The notes below the pieces were generated by a model. It saw nothing but the letters and a program-made list of their open reading frames with translations. It searched no databases and had not been told where the DNA came from. From positions 1 to 16,141 of the forward strand of contig JBKPFS010000012.1 of the NCBI GenBank assembly GCA_046728935.1: a stretch of DNA of 16,141 nt, given 5' to 3'. This DNA is from DATAFO01 sp046728935. GTDB taxonomy: Bacteria > Actinomycetota > Thermoleophilia > Solirubrobacterales > 70-9. Positions 1-5,751 of this stretch are shown piece by piece. The position numbers and the translations under genes are program-made. The first letter of the stretch is position 1; every line of letters begins with the position of its first letter.

Positions 1-1
1 T

Positions 2-1087
2 CGCGCGCCTGGACCCGTTGGGCCCAGGCTGTCGCGGGGCGGGGCCGCCGCGGGCATCGGCATGGCGGTGATCGTTGCACTCGTGGTCGCCGCCACCACC
101 CTCCAGCTCGGGACCTCCGACGCCAACACGGTCGCCACCGCGGGCGATTCGAGGGACGGCCTGGTCGCGCTCGAGGACGCCGGGATCGGCGAGGGCTCGA
201 TCCTCCCGCACGAGATCCTGGTCGAGGGCGGTACCGATCCTGATCGGGTCGCGGCGCAGCTCGACGACGTCGAGGGGATCCACGGCGCGGTCGCCCCCGA
301 CAACGGCGACTGGCGGCGCAGCGGGACCGCGATCGTCGAGGCGATCCCCGTCCCGGACAGCGGCACGGATGAGGGCGAGGCGACCCTCGCCGCCGTCCGC
401 GACGCCGCGCACTCGGCGGGCCCTGACGTCCGCGTCGGAGGCCAGCCGGCGGCCAACGACGACTTCATCGACGCGGTCTACGGGAGCTTCCCGCTGATGA
501 TCGTGCTGATCACCGTGACCACGTTCATCCTCCTCGCGCGGGCCTTCCGCTCGCTGCTGCTGCCGGCGAAGGCGATCATCCTCAACGTCCTGAGCGTCGC
601 CGCCGCCTGGGGCGTGCTGGTCCTCGTCTGGCAGGAGGGGTACGGCTCCGAGGCGATCTGGGACATCCAGGCGACGGGGTCGATCCCCTCGTGGCTCCCG
701 CTGATGATCTTCGCCTTCCTGTTCGGCCTCTCGATGGACTACGAGGTGTTCATCCTCTCCCGGATGCGAGAGGAGTACGACCGCACGGGCTCCACCGAGA
801 CCGCCGTCGTCCAGGGCATCGGCCGAACGGGGCGGCTCGTGACGAGCGCGGCGCTGATCCTGTTCCTCGCGTTCACCTCCATGGCCTCCAGCCCCGGCAC
901 GGACATCAAGATGTTCGCGACGGGCCTCGGCGCCGGGATCCTGCTCGACGCAACGGTCATCCGGGCGCTGATCGTCCCGGCGGTGATCTCCCTGATGGGC
1001 CGGTACAACTGGTGGCTGCCGAGCTGGCCGGCGAGGCTGCTCCGGGTCGAGCCCTCGCACCTGGCGCCCGCGGCCGAGAAAGCCTAG
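2..1087 (+). CDS. MMPL/RND-family exporter, C-terminal part (5' end outside window)
   Basis: Membrane exporter of the MMPL type, proton-driven and usually exporting lipids or drugs. The frame is open from base 2 without a start, so the gene begins upstream; ATG 62 is an internal Met. Numbering from that Met: a first membrane helix ends near residue 14, followed by the LGTSDANT segment typical of the start of the second extracytoplasmic domain (about 15-138), then helices near 143-160, 171-190, 210-225, 259-276 and 285-310. The loop carries GLSMDYEVF (222-230), the hallmark MMPL motif, followed by the conserved SRMREEYDRTG stretch. Only the second half of the usual 700-plus residue protein is present. 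The CoA-transferase gene follows after 48 nt on the same strand, so they may be cotranscribed. The family is sure; the substrate cannot be read from the sequence. Confidence 0.93.
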   Translation, partial: RAPGPVGPRLSRGGAAAGIGMAVIVALVVAATTLQLGTSDANTVATAGDSRDGLVALEDAGIGEGSILPHEILVEGGTDPDRVAAQLDDVEGIHGAVAPDNGDWRRSGTAIVEAIPVPDSGTDEGEATLAAVRDAAHSAGPDVRVGGQPAANDDFIDAVYGSFPLMIVLITVTTFILLARAFRSLLLPAKAIILNVLSVAAAWGVLVLVWQEGYGSEAIWDIQATGSIPSWLPLMIFAFLFGLSMDYEVFILSRMREEYDRTGSTETAVVQGIGRTGRLVTSAALILFLAFTSMASSPGTDIKMFATGLGAGILLDATVIRALIVPAVISLMGRYNWWLPSWPARLLRVEPSHLAPAAEKA

Positions 1088-1135
1088 AGACCGCGCTCAG
1101 TCGCCGGCGGGCACGGAGCGGATAGGTTCCGCGTC

Positions 1136-2455
1136 GTGCCCGAAACCCTCAGCGCCGACGAGGCCGCGGCCCGCCTCGAGCCGTCGGACACGCTCGGGAT
1201 CCCGCTCGGGACGGGGCAGCCGCCGGCGTTCCTCGAGGCCCTCGGAAGGCGCGAAGACTGGGAGCACCTGCGGATTTACGGCGCGCTGCTGCTCGCCTGG
1301 TCGGAGGCGTTCAAGCATCCCAGGGTCCACGTCCTGTCTGGCTTCTTCGGGCCGGTCGAGCGGGCGCTCCGCGACCAGGGAGCCAACATCAGCTTCGCGC
1401 CCGCCGACTTTCGCCGCTTCGAGCCGCTGCTGGAGGCGCAGGCCCCCCGAGTGATCGCGACCGTCGCCGCGCCGCCGGACGACGCCGGCTGGTGCAGCCT
1501 CTCGCTCCACGCGGGCGGCACGGTGAAGGAGCTCGAGCGCGCGGCCGCCGATCCCAACCGACTCTTGGTCGTCGAGGTCTCGCCGAAGTTCCCCCGCACG
1601 GTCGGGCTCCCGCCCGGCTACCGGCACGCGGTCCACCGCGACCACATGGACGTGCTGGTGGAGTCGGAGGCGGAGCCGTTCCAGCTTCCCGATCCCGAGC
1701 CGGGCGAGATCGATGAGGCGATCGCCGCGAACGCCCGCCGCTACATTCCCGACGGGGCGACGCTTCAGACCGGGATCGGGGCCGTCCCCTCGGCGATCGC
1801 CGGCCGCCTCGCCGAGGGCGACGGCGGCGACTACGGCGTCCACTCCGAGATGTTCACCAACGGCCTCATGCTCCTCCACAAGGCGGGCAAGGTGACCAAC
1901 CGCAAGGGCCAGTTCGACGGCGTCTCGGTGGCGACGTTCGCGGGCGGGTCCACCCAGCTCTACGAGTGGCTCGACGGCAACGACCAGGTGGCGTTCCTGC
2001 CGGTCGAGGTGATCAACTCACCCGACCTGATCGGCCGCAACAGGCTGATGGTCACGATCAACGGCGCGATGGCCGTCGACATACATGGCCAGGTCGTCGC
2101 CGACACGATCCGCGGCGCGCAGTACTCGGGAATCGGGGGCCACGAGGACTTCATCGCCGGTCCCGCGCTGTCGCTCGAGGATCGCTCGCTCCTCTGCTTG
2201 CCGTCGACGGTGAGGATCGACGGCGAGCGGCGCTCAAGGATCGTGCCCTGGTTCGAGGCCGGCGAGGTGGTGACCACGCCTCGCCACCAGGTAGACGTGA
2301 TCGTCACCGAACACGGGGCGGCCGAGCTCCAGGGGCTCACCGTCCACCAGCGGGGCGAGGCGCTCGCCAAGGTCGCCCACCCCGAGTTCCGGGACGAGCT
2401 GCTTTCGGCCGCGGAGCGCGCCTCCGGCGGCCGCTCCGCCGTCCCGGCCGACTAG
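1136..2455 (+). CDS. Acetyl-CoA hydrolase / CoA-transferase family protein (4-hydroxybutyrate CoA-transferase-like)
   Basis: Cytoplasmic family I CoA-transferase or acyl-CoA hydrolase, moving CoA between acids through a glutamyl-CoA thioester. 439 aa, the usual full length. The N-terminal half (1-190) is the first transferase lobe. The C-terminal lobe has LQTGIGAVPSAIAGRL followed by GVHSEMFTNG, whose Glu238 fits the catalytic Glu of the family, and later the glycine-rich SGIGGHEDFIAGP segment. It ends with the family's LQGLTVHQRGEALAKVAHPEFRDEL. The start is GTG 1136, because no better start lies between the exporter stop at 1087 and this point; no strong ribosome site is visible. It could be acetate, butyrate or 4-hydroxybutyrate specific; this is not resolved here. 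It faces the small membrane gene at 2483-2728 tail to tail. Confidence 0.92.
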   Translation: MPETLSADEAAARLEPSDTLGIPLGTGQPPAFLEALGRREDWEHLRIYGALLLAWSEAFKHPRVHVLSGFFGPVERALRDQGANISFAPADFRRFEPLLEAQAPRVIATVAAPPDDAGWCSLSLHAGGTVKELERAAADPNRLLVVEVSPKFPRTVGLPPGYRHAVHRDHMDVLVESEAEPFQLPDPEPGEIDEAIAANARRYIPDGATLQTGIGAVPSAIAGRLAEGDGGDYGVHSEMFTNGLMLLHKAGKVTNRKGQFDGVSVATFAGGSTQLYEWLDGNDQVAFLPVEVINSPDLIGRNRLMVTINGAMAVDIHGQVVADTIRGAQYSGIGGHEDFIAGPALSLEDRSLLCLPSTVRIDGERRSRIVPWFEAGEVVTTPRHQVDVIVTEHGAAELQGLTVHQRGEALAKVAHPEFRDELLSAAERASGGRSAVPAD

Positions 2456-2482
2456 AGCCCGAACGCCGAGGGAGCGCTGAGG

Positions 2483-2728
2483 TTACTCGCGGTTCAGCCA
2501 GACCGCGACCGCGGCCGTGAAGATGACGATGTCGCCGATCACGATCAGGTGGTCCCAACCGTCGAACACCTGGATCGCCGCCACCGTGAGCGCCGCCAGA
2601 ATCCCGATCGAGACGAGCAGGAACACGGCAGTCGCGCGCCTTCCGGCCTCCGAGCGCGGGCGCATGCTGCGCTCCGAGTAGGTCGCCCGCTCGAACTGGT
2701 TGCGGTCTAGCTCGGTCATCCTCGACAT
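2483..2728 (-). CDS. Small two-helix membrane protein, unknown function
   Basis: 81 aa. The N-terminal 30 residues are charged and polar (ELDRNQFERATYSER) and probably cytoplasmic. Two hydrophobic helices follow at about 32-54 and 60-77, separated by FDGWDH, and the protein ends WLNRE. The ATG at 2728 has a purine-rich AGAGGGG about 9 nt upstream; a second ATG three codons in (MTELDRN) is an alternative start. It is convergent with the CoA-transferase gene (27 nt apart) and is transcribed from the 2729-2830 region, which holds a 17-bp palindrome. I do not recognise the family. It resembles the many short 'hypothetical membrane protein' genes of actinobacteria. Confidence 0.7.
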   Translation of the reverse strand: MSRMTELDRNQFERATYSERSMRPRSEAGRRATAVFLLVSIGILAALTVAAIQVFDGWDHLIVIGDIVIFTAAVAVWLNRE

Positions 2729-2787
2729 GCTTCACACACCCCTCTGGATCGGTTCCGAACGAGCGTACCCCACTCGGCGGCATCGGC

Positions 2788-2804
2788 GTGTGACTGCGTC
2801 ACAC
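2788..2804. promoter_or_regulatory. 17-bp perfect inverted repeat upstream of the small membrane gene (candidate operator)
   Basis: GTGTGAC and GTCACAC separated by TGC form a perfect odd-length palindrome. It lies 60 bp upstream of the minus-strand ATG at 2728, where a promoter operator would sit. The half-site TGTGA/TCACA resembles the CRP/FNR class, but the spacing is 5 nt instead of 6. No regulator can be assigned. Confidence 0.4.
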
Positions 2805-2815
2805 ACGGGTAGTAG

Positions 2816-3067
2816 CCCGAGGACTGCGAGCGCAGCGGCGAGGTCGCGGATCGCCTGAGCCAGGACGGCATCGACGCTGCGAGCATCGAGGGAGGGATGG
2901 AGGCGTGGCGCGGTGACAACATGCCGACCCAGCCCTCACCCGATCCGCGCCAGGAGCGCGCGGAGCCTCCGAAGCTGCCCGGGCGTTTGAGGGAGCGAGT
3001 TGGACGCGAAGTCCAGGATGGGCGCCGGCAATGCTCCTACCCGTCCAGGCCTAGCGGGAACACGTAG
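2816..3067 (+). pseudogene. Decayed rhodanese-domain remnant
   Basis: The frame starting after two consecutive TAG codons (2810-2815) reads DCERSGEVADRLSQDGIDAA, then SIEGGMEAWRGDNMPTQP, and stays open to TAG 3065. This matches the C-terminal half of a rhodanese domain (Cys loop, ADRL helix, GGMxAW, then xxMPT). There is no N-terminal half and no start codon in this frame. The active-site loop is shortened: C-ERSGEVA where CRSGxRSxEVA is expected. The preceding strand (RVVA) appears in another frame just upstream (about 2804-2818), suggesting indels. I infer a 5'-truncated, frameshifted relic, not a working sulfurtransferase. The last about 45 codons have no recognisable homology and may be read-through. 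Confidence 0.55.
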
Positions 3068-3087
3068 TTGGCGTCCCGGTAAACAGG

Positions 3088-3093
3088 TACACT
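3088..3093 (+). promoter_or_regulatory. Possible -10 element of the 51-aa Arg-rich gene
   Basis: TACACT lies 27 nt before the ATG at 3121, in a locally AT-richer stretch. A weak -35 (TAGTTG) sits 17 nt upstream. It is the only promoter-like element seen in front of the small gene; support is sequence pattern only. Confidence 0.3.
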
Positions 3094-3120
3094 CTCATCT
3101 TCCTCTCACGCGATTGCAGG

Positions 3121-3276
3121 ATGAGCGCAGCCGGTAGAGCGATCGTGTCCGCCCGCAGGGCGGCTTCCGAACGGTTAATCCGCGCCAGGCTGCGCCGTGA
3201 GCATGCCCGGCGCAAGCGGGAGACCCGCCGCTACCAGCGCGCTCACCGGCGCGCCGGTAGCCAGCTCGACTCCTGA
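3121..3276 (+). CDS. 51-aa arginine-rich small protein, paralogue of the tail of the 4837-5082 gene
   Basis: ATG 3121 to TGA 3276, 51 codons, easily missed because of its size. The product starts MSAAGRAIVSARRAASERLI and contains the run ARRKRETRRYQRAH. It aligns without gaps to ARRRRETRRYQRSH in the membrane protein at 4837-5082; over the 26-residue overlap I count 18 identities. Unlike that protein it has no membrane helix. Codon use is ordinary for the window. The start is preceded by GCAGG very close to the ATG, a weak ribosome site. The shared helix is strongly basic (about a third Arg/Lys), compatible with binding nucleic acid or acidic membrane lipid, but the function is unknown. The conserved paralogy is the main evidence that this is a real gene. 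Confidence 0.62.
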   Translation: MSAAGRAIVSARRAASERLIRARLRREHARRKRETRRYQRAHRRAGSQLDS

Positions 3277-3298
3277 GCCCACGTCTCTGAGCAGACGA

Positions 3299-3670
3299 CT
3301 ACCCGGAGCTGTCGCGGGCGAGCGCCTGGTCGGGGTCGGAGCCCCAGGCCGAGATCGTGACCACGTACTCGCCGTTGGCCGTCCAGGAGACGGGCAGGCT
3401 CGCCGAGCCAGGGCCGACGCGGCCGAAGCTCTGCGAACCGCCGCCGGGTGCGGTCACCTTCGCCGTGTAGTACTCGGCGCCGGAGATCGAGCCGAACGAC
3501 ACATCGACCTCGCAGGTGATCGCCCCGCCGCCGCCCTCGCAGCCGGATACCGAAGCCGACACGGAGAGAGTGTGGACCGACTGGCCGGATGCGCCCCCAG
3601 CCGCCACGCCAGCCACGGCCGACACGCCCGCCACGGCGAGCCACCGACGAAGGTGCTTGCGGGGATCCAT
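3299..3670 (-). CDS. Small exported protein, probable beta-sandwich, unknown function
   Basis: 123 aa from ATG 3670. The N-terminus MDPRKHLRRW followed by LAVAGVSAVAGVAAGGASGQ is a classical signal peptide, with cleavage likely near ASG-Q. The mature part has two Cys (in SGCEGGGG and ITCEVDV) that could form a disulphide, and alternating hydrophobic strands (SVSASV, CEVDVSF, YYTAKVTAP, YVVTISAWG) suggesting an Ig- or fibronectin-like sandwich. The family is not recognised. The frame stays open upstream to 3793, but that extension overlaps the hydrolase end and lacks protein-like character, so ATG 3670 is preferred. AGGAGG lies directly against this ATG, unusually close, so a slightly later start is possible. 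It follows the alpha/beta hydrolase by 65 nt on the same strand. Confidence 0.72.
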   Translation of the reverse strand: MDPRKHLRRWLAVAGVSAVAGVAAGGASGQSVHTLSVSASVSGCEGGGGAITCEVDVSFGSISGAEYYTAKVTAPGGGSQSFGRVGPGSASLPVSWTANGEYVVTISAWGSDPDQALARDSSG

Positions 3671-3716
3671 CCTCCTGACGCTCTTAAACCGCCGAACCTT
3701 GGCGGTATCCGGGAGG
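3671..3716 (-). promoter_or_regulatory. Leader with hairpin and anti-Shine-Dalgarno pairing potential
   Basis: Reading the minus strand, CCTCC (3716-3712) is complementary to the GGAGG (3675-3671) just before the ATG at 3670. Between them ACCGCC and GGCGGT (3706-3701 and 3693-3688) form a 6-bp hairpin with a 7-nt loop. Together they could fold into a nested stem that hides the ribosome site. This is a structural possibility from base complementarity only. Confidence 0.3.
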
Positions 3717-3735
3717 TTATCGGGCACTCCGTCGA

Positions 3736-4668
3736 CTACGCCGCGCGCAGGTGGCGCCGCCTGGCGGTTCGCCGCTCGAGAAGCTCGCCCCACTCCCCGT
3801 CATCTATCCGGTGGGGCGTCGTCGAAACCAGGAACTCTGCCATCGCCTCGGCGAGCCCGTCGGGGTCCTCGAGATTGGGGAAGTGCGCCGCCCGCGGCAG
3901 GGTACGGAAGTGGCTGTGGGGGATCGCCTCGTGCGCAGCCAGCCCGTGCTCGAGCGGGATCGTCCGATCGCGCTCGCCCCACACGATCAGGGTCGGGACG
4001 CCCCCGAGGAGGTAGAGACGGTCGCGGGCGCTGACCCGCTGGCCGCGGATGTCGATCACGGAACGCAGGGTGTTGAGGAACGCCGCCCTCGCGCCGGGAA
4101 CCTGAAGGGGGCGAAGCGCCCGGACAACCGCCCGCAGGTAGACGCCCCGGCCCGACTCCCGCGCGTCGAGGTGCCGGCCGATTCCCTCGAGCGCGTCGAG
4201 GAAGCGCGGCTCCGCGGCGATGCGCAGCGCGGTGTGCGCGCCCGGGAGCACGGCAGCGCGAAGCAGCGGGCTGACCTCATGGCCGAGGCCGCCGCTCGAG
4301 ATCAGCACCAGCCGTTCCACCCGCTGCGGGAACTGCCAGAAGAACTGCATCGCCACCCCGCCGCCAAGCGAGTGTCCGACGATCGTCGAGCTCTCGACGC
4401 CGATCGCGCTGAGCAGATCCCGGATCGCCGCCGCGTGGGCGCCGAGCGAATAGTCGCCGCGAGGGGTGGCCGAGTCACCGTGGCCGATGAGGTCCGGCGC
4501 GATCACGGTGTTGCGATCGGCGAGCCGCAGCGCCACCTCCTTCCAGTGGCGCGAGGAGTTGACCATGCCGTGGATCAGCACCAGCGGCGGGCCGCTCCCG
4601 ACCGTTCTGTAGATCACCCGGTGGCCGTGGAGCTGCGCCTCCCAGGGCTCGAACTCGGTCGCGCTCAC
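3736..4668 (-). CDS. Alpha/beta-fold hydrolase
   Basis: 310 aa from GTG 4668; a serine hydrolase of the alpha/beta fold (esterase, lipase or C-C hydrolase-like; substrate unknown). Visible elements: oxyanion loop LVLIHGMVNSSRHW (HG at 33-34), nucleophile elbow IVGHSLGGG (Ser100), a cap region at about 130-210, acid VWGERDRTIP (Asp234) and catalytic His in RAAHFPNLEDP (His262). The complete triad suggests an active enzyme. No signal peptide, so cytoplasmic. The frame is open up to 4821, but the extra 51 residues are low in hydrophobic content, overlap inverted repeats, and add nothing to the fold; GTG 4668 begins right before VSATEFEPWEAQLHGHRVIY, the normal N-terminus. The C-terminal tail ERRTARRRHLRAA is basic. 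It is divergent from the 81-aa membrane gene. Confidence 0.9.
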   Translation of the reverse strand: MSATEFEPWEAQLHGHRVIYRTVGSGPPLVLIHGMVNSSRHWKEVALRLADRNTVIAPDLIGHGDSATPRGDYSLGAHAAAIRDLLSAIGVESSTIVGHSLGGGVAMQFFWQFPQRVERLVLISSGGLGHEVSPLLRAAVLPGAHTALRIAAEPRFLDALEGIGRHLDARESGRGVYLRAVVRALRPLQVPGARAAFLNTLRSVIDIRGQRVSARDRLYLLGGVPTLIVWGERDRTIPLEHGLAAHEAIPHSHFRTLPRAAHFPNLEDPDGLAEAMAEFLVSTTPHRIDDGEWGELLERRTARRRHLRAA

Positions 4669-4764
4669 GGCGAGGACCTTAGAGGCTGTCTCGACACCCC
4701 ACGTGTGCGCTCCGGCGCCGTCAGGCGTGCGCGGGGGGTTTTGAGCCAGCCTCGTGGAGGCAAT

Positions 4765-4818
4765 GGCCGAATTTGCGGACGGAGCGGCTTTTATTCGGCC
4801 CGATCGCTCAAGCGATCG
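4765..4818. promoter_or_regulatory. Two abutting inverted repeats between divergent genes
   Basis: First repeat: GGCCGAAT (4765-4772) and ATTCGGCC (4793-4800), 8-bp arms, 20-nt loop. Second, starting at the very next base: CGATCGCT-CA-AGCGATCG (4801-4818), 8-bp arms around two bases. They occupy the divergent interval between the hydrolase (starts 4668, minus) and the membrane gene (starts 4837, plus), the last one only 18 nt before that ATG. This fits one or two operators, or a structured 5' leader; no regulator is identifiable. Confidence 0.4.
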
Positions 4819-4836
4819 CACCCCCGCGCCGATGAG

Positions 4837-5082
4837 ATGCGCATGGGGCCCGCTCTGATCCTGGGCGCACTGATCCTGGGCGCACTACTGGTCGTGGCGA
4901 TCGGCGCGATCGCGATCTATTCGCTCTTCCTCGCCAGCGACGAGCGGCGGTGGGCGGCGCAGGAGCGCGCCGTGGAGCGGCGGCTTCAGCGCGAGCTCGC
5001 CCGGCGCCGACGTGAGACGCGCCGCTATCAGCGCAGCCACGAGCGCGCCCGCAGCCGATTCGGCTCCCCCGCGCGGCGCTAG
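4837..5082 (+). CDS. Small single-pass membrane protein with Arg-rich cytoplasmic tail
   Basis: 81 aa from ATG 4837 (or 79 aa from ATG 4843; both lack a strong ribosome site, GATGAG being the only purine run). Residues 4-33 form one long hydrophobic helix, and 35-81 form a highly charged, predicted helical tail (DERRWAAQERAVERRLQREL, then RRRRETRRYQRSH). The tail is paralogous to the 51-aa protein at 3121-3276. Positive charge after the helix predicts N-out, C-in topology. The helix start is encoded by a perfect 15-bp tandem duplication (4855-4869 and 4870-4884) giving LILGALILGAL. A much longer open frame upstream (from 3751) is only antisense to the hydrolase. The stop is 15 nt from the convergent DUF202 gene. 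Function is unknown. Confidence 0.7.
   Translation: MRMGPALILGALILGALLVVAIGAIAIYSLFLASDERRWAAQERAVERRLQRELARRRRETRRYQRSHERARSRFGSPARR
4855..4884 (+). repeat. Perfect 15-bp tandem duplication inside a membrane helix
   Basis: CTGATCCTGGGCGCA occurs twice head to tail and in frame, adding LILGA to the helix of the 81-aa protein. It looks like a recent slippage or duplication event. Confidence 0.85.
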
Positions 5083-5097
5083 CGACGCCGACCCGGC

Positions 5098-5424
5098 TCA
5101 GGCGGTCGCGATCAGGACCGCCGTCGCGAGCGCGAGCACGGCGCCGAGGGCGGTCAACGCGAGCGGGATCCAGCCCGCCGGCTGTTGCCAGCCTCCCTCG
5201 TCGAGGGCCCGGTCGACCGCCGCCGAGCGCGCCCTCCCGTACCAGATCATCAGGATCGCGTAGACCGAGAAGGCGACGCCGAGGGCGACGTACGGCCACT
5301 CGAGGGTGGAGTTGTCGATCTCCGGCACCACCCGCCCGACCCCGATCGCCACCGCGAGCGCCGTGAGCCCGGTTCGCCACCAGGCAAGCTGGGTGCGTTC
5401 ATTCGCCAGCCGGGTCCGCCTCAT
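5098..5424 (-). CDS. DUF202 (YidH-like) inner-membrane protein
   Basis: 108 aa from ATG 5424. The N-terminus RTRLANERTQLAWWRTGLTA carries the diagnostic LAxERTxLAWxRTG signature of DUF202. Three membrane helices follow: about 18-34, 45-65 (WPYVALGVAFSVYAILMIWYG) and 86-108. A typical length for the family, whose function is unknown. AGGAG lies 9 nt before ATG 5424. GTG 5454 is an alternative, with AGGA 8 nt upstream, adding VDQGPQERDA. The frame is open to 5691, but that part crosses the 119-bp palindromic element and is not conserved-looking, so it is rejected as coding. It lies downstream of the crotonase gene on the same strand. Confidence 0.88.
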   Translation of the reverse strand: MRRTRLANERTQLAWWRTGLTALAVAIGVGRVVPEIDNSTLEWPYVALGVAFSVYAILMIWYGRARSAAVDRALDEGGWQQPAGWIPLALTALGAVLALATAVLIATA

Positions 5425-5545
5425 CGCATCGCGCTCCTGGGGGCCCTGGTCCACGGCGCTGATCCTACGGTCCGGTCGGGGCCCGTATCGGGTCCGTGCG
5501 TGACGCGGAACTCGATCTCGCACAGGTCCGTCGGGCGGCTCAGCG

Positions 5546-5558
5546 GAACCGCCGGTTC
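5546..5558. promoter_or_regulatory. 13-bp palindrome upstream of DUF202
   Basis: GAACCG-C-CGGTTC, perfect arms of 6 bp around a single base, about 120 bp before the DUF202 start. A possible operator, but GC-rich palindromes of this size do arise by chance. Confidence 0.2.
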
Positions 5559-5600
5559 TCGATCCGGCCCGGCCGGGAGCGACCCACCCTCTAAAAGCCC

Positions 5601-5719
5601 CCTCGGGTCTATAGAAAGACTCGCTCGCCTGGTGGAAATCTCCATCACCACGCACAAGCGACTTCATCGTGGTGAACGCCACCTCCACCACGTGGAAGTT
5701 TCTTTCTATAGACGCGAGG
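5601..5719. mobile_element. 119-bp near-palindromic element with 19-bp terminal inverted repeats (MITE-like or long hairpin)
   Basis: The termini 5601-5619 and 5701-5719 are inverted copies with one mismatch; the inner 13 bp, GTCTATAGAAAGA (5607-5619) and its complement (5701-5713), are perfect. Further complementary pairs share exactly the same centre (5660): TGGTGGA/TCCACCA (5630-5636 and 5684-5690), TCACCACG/CGTGGTGA (5645-5652 and 5668-5675) and AAG/CTT (5656-5658 and 5662-5664). I count about 41 Watson-Crick pairs out of 59. TCTATAGA is strikingly AT-rich for this DNA. TCTA occurs at 5590-5593 and 5723-5726 and might be a target duplication, though TCTA is also in the repeats. No coding capacity. 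It lies between the crotonase stop and DUF202. A non-autonomous transposable element or a structured RNA are both possible. Confidence 0.55.
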
Positions 5720-5751
5720 ACGTCTAGGAGGTTTATCGGGGCGAGGCCAGC

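Noticed and set aside
2788..2804. CRP-binding site
   Set aside because: Half-sites match TGTGA/TCACA, but the spacer is 5 nt instead of 6; kept only as an unassigned palindrome.
2716..2922. 68-codon minus-strand frame over the palindrome and rhodanese relic
   Set aside because: No ribosome site, no domain, and it overlaps the start of the better supported two-helix protein.
3751..4836. Long open plus-strand frame running into the 81-aa membrane gene
   Set aside because: It is antisense to the alpha/beta hydrolase, whose triad is intact; only the last 81 codons (4837-5082) look like protein.
5425..5691. N-terminal extension of DUF202 back to an ATG at 5691
   Set aside because: It crosses the 119-bp palindrome, is low in conserved features, and the DUF202 signature begins right after ATG 5424.
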